In this document: piece by piece, positions 55,236 to 64,000 of the stretch
Position numbering within the stretch: the first letter of the stretch is position 1
Layout: every line of letters starts with the position of its first letter
NCBI GenBank assembly: GCA_025642075.2
Contig: JAODUO010000955.1
Span: 98,501 to 162,500, forward strand
Length of the DNA stretch: 64,000 nt
Source: Ridgeia piscesae
Lineage: Eukaryota; Annelida; Polychaeta; Sabellida; Siboglinidae
Direction: 5' to 3'
Notes under the pieces: model-generated
The model's input: only the letters and a program-made list of their open reading frames with translations
Told to the model about the DNA's origin: nothing
Database searches by the model: none
Translations under genes and position numbers: made by a program

Positions 55236-56757
55236 CAGCCCTCCCCACTGTTTGTGTTAGCCCTCCCCACTGTCCGTGTTAGCCCTTCCCACTGTCCGTG
55301 TCAGCCCTCCCCACTGTACGTGTCAGCCCTCCCCACTGTTCGTGTCAGCCCTCCCCACTGTCCGTGTCAGCCCTCCCCACTGTTCGTGTCAGCCCTCCCC
55401 ACTGTTCGGTCAGCCCTCCCCACTGTTCGTGTCAGCCCTCCCCACTGTTCGTGTCAGCCCTCCTCACTGTTCGTGTTATCCCTCCCCACTGTCCGTGTTA
55501 GCCCTCCCCACTGTTCGTGTCAGCCCTACCCACTGTTCGTGTCAGCCCTCCCCACTGTCCGTGTTAGCCCTCCCCACTGTACGTGTCAGCCCTCCCCACT
55601 GTTCGTATTAGCCCTCCTCATTGTTCGTGTTAGCCCTCCCCACTGTCCGTGTCAGCCCTCCCCACTGTCCGTGTCAGCCCTCCTCGCTGTTCTTGTTAGC
55701 CCTCCCTACTGTTCGTATTAGCCTTCCTCACTGTCCGTGTCTGCCCTCCTCACTGTCCGTGTCTGCCCTCCTCACTGTTCGTGTTAGCCCTCCCTACTGT
55801 ACATGTCAGCCCTCCCCACTGTCCGTGTCTGCCCTCCCCACTGTCCGTGTCTGCCCTCCTCACTGTTCGTGTTAGCCCACCCTACTGTACATGTCAGCCC
55901 TCCCCACTGTCCGTGTTAGCCCTCCTCATTGTTCGTGTTAGCCCTCTCCGCTGTTCGTGTTAGCCTTCCGCACTGTTCGTGTTAGCCCTCCTCACTGTTC
56001 GTGTTAGCCCTCCTCACTGTTTGTGTTAGCCCTCCCCACTGTCCGAATTAGCCCTCCCCACTGTTCATGTTAGCCCTCCCCACTGTTCATGTTAGCCCTC
56101 ACATTGTTCGTGTCAGCCCTCCTCACGGTTTCGTGTTTGCCCTCCCTACTGTTCGTGGCAGCCTTGCCCATTGTTCATGCCAGCCCTCTCCACTGTTCGT
56201 GTTAGCCCTCCCCACTGTTCGTGTTAGCCATCCCCACTGTTCGTGTTAGCCCTCCTCATTATTCGTTTTGCCCTCCTCACTGTTCGTGTCAGCCCTCCCC
56301 ACTGTCCGTATTAACCCTCCCCACTGTTCGTGTCAGCCCTCCCCACTGTTCGTGTAGCCCTCCCCACTGTTCGTGTCAGCCCTCCCCACTGTCCGTGTAA
56401 CCCTCCCCACTGTTCGTGTCAGCCCTCCCCACTGTTCGTGTTAGCCCTCCCCACTGTTCGTGTCAACCCTCCCCACTGTCCGTATTAACCCTCTCCACGG
56501 TTCGTGTCAGCCCTCCCCACTGTCCGTATTAACCCTCCCCACTGTTCGTGTCAGCCCTCCCCACTGTTCGTGGTAGCCCTCCCCACTGTTCGTGTCAGCC
56601 CTCCCCACTGTCCGTGTTAACCCTCCCCACTGTTCGTGTCAGCCCTCCCCACTGTTCGTGTTAGCCCTCCCCACTGTTCGTGTCAGCCCTCCCCACTGTC
56701 CGTGGTAGCCCTCCCCACTGTCCGTGGTAGCCCTCCCCACTGTTCGTGTCAGCCCTC
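55236..56757. repeat. 22-bp minisatellite
   Basis: About 69 copies of CCCTCCCCACTGTTCGTGTC plus AG, with C/T variants (GTCCGTGTT, CCTCCTCAC). The strand is C-rich and G-poor. ORFs such as SALPTVRVSPPHC are artefacts. Confidence 0.96.
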
Positions 56758-56989
56758 GATCTTCCCTTTCATCTATCACCATCTGTTTGCCATGATCTTT
56801 TCGTCAGTTTGTCATCGCCCAAGTTTTGTGCATGCCCTGCCCATCTCATTCTGTTTCCAAATACGTTCACTGTAAGTGATCTTTCATTGTAAGTTCCTTT
56901 TTAAAGTCCTTTTTTATCATCCTTTGATCACACTTTACTCTACATATTTTTTTTTCTGACCCGCCTTTCTGGCAGTGCCAGTGTATCCG
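56758..56989. other. short spacer
   Basis: Pyrimidine-rich sequence after the minisatellite with a T-run near 56950; no gene. Confidence 0.4.
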
Positions 56990-57300
56990 ACCCATATATA
57001 CAGGATGTTATAATGCAGGCTTCTAACGCTCTAATTTGTTTGCTGTTTCTTCAGCTTTCTGTGCCAAATAATGTCTTTTACCAGTCGCTCCTGCTTGTAA
57101 CCGACTTTGTATATATTTACTGTTCTTTCCCTCCGCACATGCTGTACAGCCCAAATATGCAAACCGTGTTCACTTGTTTAATGGTCTTTCCATCAACAAC
57201 TACATGCAGGTCACCCTTCTGTTCACCCATCCACATTACTTCAGTCTTCGCCAGATTTGTGTCTTAACATTAATGCATAACTTGTTTGTTACCTGCACAA
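56990..57300 (-). mobile_element. reverse-transcriptase relic, non-LTR
   Basis: The minus strand gives NLAKTEVMWMGEQKGDLHVV, then DGKTIKQVNT and a diverged YLG region. This matches the KTEVM........VDG..I..V..F.YLG segment that follows the FADD box in RTE/Jockey-like RTs. It is a short fragment with no visible ends. Confidence 0.7.
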
Positions 57301-58818
57301 AAAGCCGATACATAGCTGTGCTTATGTTAATTACTTTACTATTGATCATTACGATATTAGAGTAAATATGTTCCGGATCGTTTGCCCAGGTATACAACCG
57401 TTTTGTCCCAAGATGGTGTTATTTGGGCATTTGTTTAACTTGCTACAGCACCAAAACATTGTACCGACAAACCATGTACACAAAATACACTTACATGTAT
57501 ATAAAGGACTCTACTAATTTCTTACGGGCTGCTGTTACCCACTGGAAATGAAAGCCTTTGTGAATATCACCTTGGGGAGGTTAAATACGCATCGGTATTG
57601 TGCAATGTATGAAAACTGTAGCATGGAAGGACGATTTTGATTACGTGCAAGTATATTTAAAACACGATTCCAACCATATTGTTTACTGCAATTGTAATAG
57701 TTATTAATACAATAGTTATTGCTCATTGAACGGAATTATCAATTGCCTTGACAAAGGCATACATGCTTAGATAAAGCGCGCACACCTACATTACAACTCG
57801 TAAAAGTTACGTTCAGCGATCATTAATCCATGAAGCTCGAAGTCCAGGTTACTTAATATATATTAATACGATAAAGTCCATATGTACAGACGCGGATGAG
57901 AAAATCATATATATTTATGTCTGTACATTAATTATAAACAAACTCCCAAAAATGACATAACCACATTCTGCATATCCATACGCCGTTTCCGTGCATATGG
58001 AATGCTAGCTTTATCAGTATTGTCAAACAATGGCAATCTAGGCATCCATCCATTATTTTTAGGATTTCGGTGAAAATATGTTCTGATAATGTGGACATAG
58101 TACAGTGTAAAACGCCATCATCATCATCATCATCATCGCCATCATCGCTAATACAATTTGTTTGAGGTTCACCTCGTTTGACGTAGAGTCACGTGACGTT
58201 TTATCACTTGATGTTTAACACTTTTAGATATTATTTAGTCTCATTCCTTAATTTATGTTCCCCGTATCGCGTTAATGACGCCTCTTTAATAAGAGACAAA
58301 TTGTTCTCTCTTAAGATGAAAACAAATCCGAACAGTGTGCAAGACAGTAGTGGATGTCGTATTAAATAGTTCACCTTGTTGCACACATTCACCTAGGAAA
58401 TACGCAATATAAGCCAGCCTCAACAGTAGCAAGCTTCACACCGATATATCAATCAGTGTTATGTGTAAATCCGATAATACAACAGTTTGTACATAACGAT
58501 TATGTTGCTCTTATTGTCATAGGAACACTGGGGCAGGTTTCATGAAGCCGCAAAGAACGTCCTTAACGCATTATCTTAGTATCGCGAACACAGGTGTTTA
58601 CGGAAACATGTGCCGCGAAATAATTGCGTAATTAAAGTATGCTTCTTGTAACAACCGCAGTAGAGCAATACGTCCAAATGCAATGTCTTTACATTACGAT
58701 GTATGCACGCTTCAACGTATTCTAACACTGCGATAACTTTCAGACATTAACGACATCAGCAATGCGCTATTTTATGTAAATAACGTTAAACAGAATTGTT
58801 GGCTGTCACCCGCTGTGC
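57301..58818. other. unassigned spacer, partly 3' UTR of the USP gene
   Basis: No gene is seen. A (CAT)n microsatellite lies near 58115-58145. Sequence just below 58819 should be the 3' UTR of the minus-strand USP exon. Confidence 0.4.
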
Positions 58819-59022
58819 CTACTTTCGTTTCTTGGGAACGATTATGACAGGAATGTCTGCATTCTTCAAGACATATTCGCTAACGCTGCCTTGGAACGCC
58901 TTCTGAAGTAGACTGCGGCTTCGTGTGCCCATAACGATAGCCAAGGCACCGTCTTCTTTGGCAGATTCGATGATAGTCTGACCAGCATTCTTGCCTGGGA
59001 TCGAAAGCACGACGCCATTCAA
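58819..59022 (-). CDS. terminal exon of a universal stress protein (UspA-type) gene
   Basis: On the minus strand the exon follows a good acceptor (TGGTGTTTCAG), starts in phase 0 and encodes 67 residues before TAG. It reads GKNAGQTIIESAKEDGALAI, IVMGTRSRSLLQKAFQGSVS and EYVLKNADIPVIIVPKK. The family's C-terminal half contains G..G.........G(S/T) for ATP binding followed by V...A..PV.VV. Here the second Gly of G..G is Ser (GTRS), while the final GS is kept, so nucleotide binding may be altered. The Rossmann-like N-terminal half must be encoded upstream (above 59023) and was not found. USPs are small cytosolic stress-related proteins, often in large families in lophotrochozoans and cnidarians. 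Confidence 0.8.
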   Translation of the reverse strand: MNGVVLSIPGKNAGQTIIESAKEDGALAIVMGTRSRSLLQKAFQGSVSEYVLKNADIPVIIVPKKRK

Positions 59023-59635
59023 CTGAAACACCACAACATCAGCGATACTGGGAAGTTTCTCAGATTACACCACAGGGAAGCGACAAGCTATGTAAAACCT
59101 ACTTTGCTAGCGTCTATGGCAATGACGATAGGTGTCTAAGATTATTTTATTTGGGGGAAGGGAGGTCAGAAGCTGCACATCGATACTTGATAAGTGCTAC
59201 GGACAGATACTACTAATATATTGGTACCATTATATCAATGACTACAAACTGAGGGCAAGTAATTTAATCTGATACCCATTGATTGTTCAGCAGCAAGGCT
59301 GATAAGGGGTTCCCAACATCCTCCGAGAACAGGTCGAAACAGGGGCACAGAGGAAACGATTAAATTATGTCTGCTGAACAATATGATGTTTTAAAAATCT
59401 GAATTTATATTAAAACAGGGCATCACAGATATATAGTCATTGCGGAGTGCCTTTATTGAATATTACTTGACAGAACATAAGTCTGCACAATTAGTAATAA
59501 CCAATCATATAAAATGGCCAATGGTAAAACGTTATTCCAATTCTCTCACCAAGAGTGCCACTCAATTTAACGAGCTGTAGCGTAGGCTCTCAACTGAAGC
59601 CCCTCGCTCCATGAGGAGCACAAGTCATCCACGAC
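59023..59635. other. presumed intron of the USP gene; small inverted repeat
   Basis: No exon is recognised. ATTGTTCAGCAG (59283-59294) and CTGCTGAACAAT (59371-59382) are perfect 12-bp inverted repeats about 75 bp apart. Confidence 0.4.
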
Positions 59636-59639
59636 AACT

Positions 59640-60530
59640 CTCCAGAAGAAACTGGGCAATCGTCTCTATTTGCATCCACGTGTAGCCACTCATCTGTCCT
59701 TTCGCCAGGTGTTGGACCTTTGTTTTTGTTATAGATTCCTAGTCGGAGACTAGCTTGTAATGTTTGTTGTTGGCTTTCTCAGTGATTGTCTAGTCCACCC
59801 TACTTTCTCCCCAGGATCTGCTTCGTGACGGGTTCTTGGCTAGTCGATCCCACGGCTTCTTGTTTCTTATGTTGTCTTCCCATTTGTTAATCTTATCCTC
59901 TTCTCCAGTTACCAAACGTTCTGCCTTTGGAGGAGTCTTCTCACAACTGACCGTTTATATTCTAATGTGTGCTTCCAATACTGGTCTTTCGATACACCAT
60001 TGTTGAACCATCATCCTTCAGACACATGCACGTGACCAGAAAGCTTTTTCAGTTCAGATGTTGTGTGAATGTTCTACTTCAATCTCTTGTAGTACTTTGA
60101 ATACATGCGGCATCCGCATATCTCAACCAAATGTGTGGATTGTTGCTCTTTCTTCGAACTGTTCCACGTACTTGTAAGTTCACCACTATTGAGGACGCCG
60201 GTGAACCGATAGCCACTCCCTTCTTCTGCTGGTAGAACACTCCATTTTACCTGAAAGATGTGGTGTTCAGGTATTTTTCTAACACTGGTGATCTGGCCTA
60301 CTGATAATTCACTTCTGTCTTTCAGTGTTTCATCCTGTGATCAATTCTTTCCTTGATCACTGATTCTGTCACATGGATATTACTGAATAGGGCTGTCATA
60401 TCAAATTATATATCATAAAATTTTCCTCCATAGTGGAACTTCCAACTCTTCGATTTTCTTTACAAATTGAGCGCTGTTTTTCACAAAATGTTCAGTTCTT
60501 CCGACCAGCAAGAAAATCTCACATGTTTCT
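59640..60530 (-). mobile_element. Penelope-like retroelement relic
   Basis: The minus strand, over several frames, reads LLVGRTEHFVKNSAQFVKKI, TALFSNIHVTESVIKERIDH, GVAIGSPASSIVVNL, WLRYADAAC and LEYKRSVVRRLLQRQ. These follow the order of Penelope RTs (NS..FV..I, then DV.ALFTS.P, G..MGSP.SP..ANL, RYVDD, and HK..V...L..RA). The catalytic YVDD is changed to YADA. No intact GIY-YIG endonuclease or terminal repeat is visible. It lies next to the USP exon and probably in an intron of that gene. Confidence 0.78.
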
Positions 60531-60534
60531 GCCA

Positions 60535-60895
60535 AGATCATTGGTTTACCTACACCAAAGCTCTCCGAAATAATCGACCATGCAATTTTGAAGAAAGCTC
60601 GAGCTGTCGCTACTGAGTCTGATCACCCGCTCTCTACGTTCTTCCATGTACTTCCGTCTCAAAGGAGATACCGTTGTATAAAATGTAAAACATATCGCTA
60701 TAGCAGGAGTTTTGTGCCGGTGGCCATTAGAATGTTGAATGCTAAATGAGTCATATTGATGTCACCCGGTTGAATTGTTCTTGTAGTGTATACATCTGGA
60801 AATTCATTTGCATTTTGTTGAGACCATCCCATATATTTTAGATGTGATCATGAGTTGTAAAATGCATATCCTTTTAAGGACAATAAAGTAAAGTG
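60535..60895 (+). mobile_element. LINE 3' end fragment, plus strand
   Basis: The plus strand reads LSEIIDHAILKKARAVATES, DHPLSTFFHVLPSQRRYR, and YSRSFVPVAIRMLNAK, then TGA (60748-60750). It matches the C-terminus of a LINE family (LKKA..IV.D..HPL...F..LPSGRR...... SF.P.AI..LN). A 3' UTR of about 130 bp contains ACAATAAAGTAAAGTG and ends in a GAAAGT repeat near 60895. Confidence 0.72.
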
Positions 60896-61231
60896 AAAGT
60901 GAAAGCTTAGAACAGTGGCTAAGTACTTCGCTGTCTTGTATGTTATACTGCCTATACAAGTTTCTTGTGAGGCAAATTTACTAAATATCATGAACCAAAA
61001 ACCTTACCACTACATTCGAGAATATAAGGATAGATTGACTGACGAATGCACATCCAAAACATTTCACGTTATGATCCAGGGTGACACGTGTACCGCTATC
61101 ACCATGTAGTCGCCCATATTGGTAGCATAAGTAGGCTACAGCCTACGACTACACATACGGGACGCACAGCATTTAGAAATATTGCCTCCAGCAACCCTGA
61201 CGTAGATGTGGATCAAGAAACAACTCAAACA
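60896..61231. other. unassigned spacer
   Basis: About 330 bp with no supported gene. Confidence 0.4.
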
Positions 61232-61374
61232 GGCAGGCGGGCGGGCGGGGCGGGCGGGCGGGCGGGCGGGGGGGGGCGGGCGGGCGGGCGGGCGGGCGGG
61301 CGGGCGGGCGGGGGGGGGCCGGGCGGGGCGGGCGGCGGGCGGGCGGGCGGGCGGGGCGGGCGGGCGGGCGGGCA
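61232..61374. repeat. (GGGC)n array, G-quadruplex-prone
   Basis: About 140 bp of GGGC tetramers with several runs of seven to nine G. It has many G-tracts on the plus strand and is a strong candidate for quadruplex formation. RAGGRAGG and PARPPARP frames are artefacts. Confidence 0.96.
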
Positions 61375-61795
61375 GTTTATGCGTTTCGATAAATGACATA
61401 TCTGGAGGAAACATGAACAATTAAAGGGGGTGCCACGCCAGAAGTAGCACGCGCTAGTGATGTGGCGAATTGCTGTTGCCTGTATCATAAAAATACCTTA
61501 AACCAGTAGGCCCTGAATATTGGAGGGCTAACCTTATATATACGATATTTAGGGCTGAAGCTGCTCTCCCCGTACCTAGGTCCATGCTAATGATACGATA
61601 TATTATTACTATAATTCTGATAAACCAATCTGCTGGGGCTGATGAGGCACGCAAAAATGCTTGAACAGGATTCACCTGGAAGCTCATTTAAAATTAAAAC
61701 CTGACGACAAACGCTGAAACCCCAGACAGGCACCGAATGTATTGGGACCCCAGTTCCGAAGTCCGGGCAAGTATATACGTACATACGTAATGCAT
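61375..61795. other. unassigned spacer
   Basis: About 420 bp without a supported gene. It is immediately downstream, in element orientation, of the RTE tail. Confidence 0.4.
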
Positions 61796-63885
61796 TCATC
61801 ATCATCATCAACATCATTGTGCAACCGTAGTGTCCAGTGGTTGGGCGAATGCCTCAGCATGCTGCTTCCACATCTGCCTATCTTGCGCTATCCTCTGCCA
61901 GATGGTGCCCTTCCAGTAGTCGTCTAGTTCGACTCTCCACCGTCTCATCCGTCTTCGTCTATGTCTTTTCCTTTCGTAGTGTTTCCAGATGGTGATACGC
62001 TTTGTCCATCGGTTATCTCGTATTCTGCTGACGTGCCCTGCCTAGGTCAACTTCCGTCTTCTGACTTGTCCAATTACGTCTGTGACCTTTGTCTTTTCTC
62101 TTACACATATGTTTGTTTTTCTGTCCATGTATGTGATGTTTAACATACTCCTTTCCATCTTTGTCTGTGCAAGAGTTGTAGACTTGTCTCTTCAAGCATG
62201 TTTCAATGTTACCCTTGAAGATGTCGCGGTGCTAGGCGAATGCTGTCCATCCGGCCGTAATTCTTCTTTGGATCTCCTTGTCTTGGTTTTTGTCTCTGGT
62301 GCTGTATCTCTCTTCCAGGTAGACGTAGCTTTCAAGGTTCTAGATCTGAGTGTTATTGACTTAGTCATCTTGATTTTCACTTTCATCAGCTAATTCCTGT
62401 TGCATGTGTTGTAGTTCATGTGGTGTATTAGATCATATGAGTATGTCGTCGGAATATGCTTTAGAATGTTGCCGTAAACAGCTTAGGTGATACGTTATCT
62501 CCCTGTCGCACTCCTCTCCTGATTTTGATCATGTTGCTTTTTTGTGTAGGTGGACTAATAGAGCTGTTGATGTAGATATTCTTCAGGAGTTCGATGTACA
62601 CATCTTCTATCCCCTGTTCTAGAAGCGAGGTAAGTACTGCTTGAGTTTGCACTGAGTCGAAGGCTTTCTCGTTGTCCACGAATGCGATGCAGAGTGAGAT
62701 AGCATATTATCTACACTTCTCCTTAAATTGGTTTACGACGTGAATGTGTTCTGTCGTTGAGTATCTGCTTCTGGATCCAGCTTACTCTTTCGGCTGGTTT
62801 TCGTCGAGTGTCTTCTCTAGCCTTTTGTTAGTACGTTCGTCAGTATTTTATAGATGTTTGATAGTAGACATATCTTCATGAAGATTATCACCACCTTAGC
62901 GTTCTTCCACGCTGTGGATACTCATCTTTCTGATAAGCGTTTAGTGTAAAGCTTAGCAAATGTCTTCGAAATTATATCTTCTGCTTTCAATGTCTCGATG
63001 TTTGATGTTTGCCTGTTGCTGTCCCTTTCTTCACATCTCGTAGTGCAGCTTCCACCTCCCATGATGTTATTGCTGGTGCCTCTTTTGGGTCAGTGTGGAT
63101 TATGGTACTCTGTTCACTGTCATATAGCTAGGTCTTGATCTTGGATTCTCTACCCTGCTTGTCTATAGTGTGATCAGTCTGTCTTGGTCTAGCTACTTCA
63201 TTCTTCTGACTTTCCTCTGTCATGATCGTTTCTCGTATGATCTCATAGTTGTATTTCCTGATGTTCTCTCTTGCTTTCTTTTTGATGGTCTTGTATATTT
63301 CTGCGTACTCTATTCGTTGTTTATCGTTGCCGTTTTCCACTATATCTCGTCGTTTTGTCATCAGGGCTCGTGTTGGTGGCGATATCCTCGAGTTCAGTGG
63401 CTTGTTGATTGCCTAAGCTACTCTTGACACGCTTCATTGGATCATGTATGTCATGATTTCGCTCATGGCATCGATGTCATCTAGTTTTGTAGTACTTCGA
63501 ATCAGTTGTTTCTCAATTCGAGTTGGAATTCGATCTTCTTTGATCCAATTGTTTCCTTTCCACATCTGCGTCCAGTATGATATTGCTCATAGCCATTCTG
63601 TGGTCACTTCCAAAGTTGACTTGGTTGATGACTGTTATGTCTGTGACGATTCTGGCCTGTTTTTTAGGATGTAGTCAATTTCGGTCTTCGTTACACCGTT
63701 TGGGCTTTTCCACGTCCATCTCCTCTCTGCTTATTCTGAAGCATGGTATTCATGATTTTGTACTTTCTTCATGTTGCCCATTCTATCTAGGTGTCGCCTC
63801 TTTCGTTTTTAAATTCGAGCCCAACTTTACCCGTTGCCGTTTCCATAGGGTTTGTTCCTTTCTCTATTTGCGCATTATAGTCTCC
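61796..63885 (-). mobile_element. RTE-type non-LTR retrotransposon relic, copy 2
   Basis: Minus-strand copy of the RTE family seen at 3805-5105. From its 5' side: endonuclease traces near 63550-63880 (GDYNAQIEKGTNPME, DYIL), a Lys/Arg-rich linker at 63128-63361 (EYAEIYKTIKKKARENIRKY), RT motif A and B regions at 62461-62679 (NEKAFDSVQTQAVL, then IRRGVRQGDNVSPKLFTA), thumb region traces around 62190-62390, and the 3' end (AEAFAQPLDTTVAQ) at about 61815-61860. It closes with an impure (TGA)n tail (61796-61815), typical of RTE. Frameshifts and stops are many. It is fuller than copy 1, because the RT N-terminal half is kept. Confidence 0.87.
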
Positions 63886-64000
63886 CATATCACTATGGTG
63901 CATTATGCTACACATAATGTAATACATATGATAAGCCAAGATAGTATACACATTATTAATTAAGATTTAATAATCATTGAACTGTTATATTATTTAATAT

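Overview
This window looks like intergenic or heterochromatin-like DNA from a metazoan nuclear genome. It has introns with GT..AG boundaries, RTE, CR1-like, L2-like and Penelope retroelement relics, long (CA)n, (TA)n and (CTGG)n arrays, and several kilobase-scale minisatellites. The retroelement mix, and one animal-type ion-channel exon, suggest a marine invertebrate, probably a lophotrochozoan such as a mollusc. That placement is inference; nothing here fixes the species. Nothing bacterial (operons, ribosome binding sites, CRISPR) is seen.

Layout. 1-18 kb is dominated by tandem arrays with units of 20, 17, 33, 78, 37 and 44 bp, with two retroelement relics between them. 18-30 kb is AT-rich spacer with reverse-transcriptase relics and one good gene piece, the last exon of a calcium-activated potassium channel beta-subunit-like gene (23682-24356). 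30-36 kb holds a CR1-like LINE with an esterase-type ORF1; its ORF2 carries an internal 1.49-kb direct duplication, and a 314-bp palindromic MITE lies at its 3' edge. 36.5-37.7 kb is a palindrome-rich satellite. 38.6-42.0 kb is an L2-like LINE split by a 722-bp TA-flanked DNA element whose sister copy lies at 29.07 kb.

42.4-47.4 kb is the most unusual part. It is a GC-rich gene of about six exons for a roughly 1,170-residue protein with a Ser/Thr/Ala/Pro-rich leader, a four-cysteine DUF6729-like domain, a DDE-like core and a C-terminal Cys-rich motif. It has several frameshifts, and a 0.6-kb (CTGG)n array fills one intron. L2-like sequence flanks it on both sides, so the interval may be a large, poorly described DNA transposon inserted in a LINE.

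48-64 kb contains an L2-like 3' end, a 337-bp tandem repeat, a nearly complete minus-strand CR1-like LINE with a 2A-like peptide motif and PHD-type fingers, a 22-bp minisatellite, another RT relic, the last exon of a universal-stress-protein gene (minus), a Penelope relic, a G-rich array and a second RTE relic from the same family as the one at 3.8 kb.

Almost every element ORF is broken, often at homopolymers. Real decay and uncorrected long-read indels cannot be told apart from the sequence alone. Host genes are represented only by terminal exons, so no pathway can be reconstructed.
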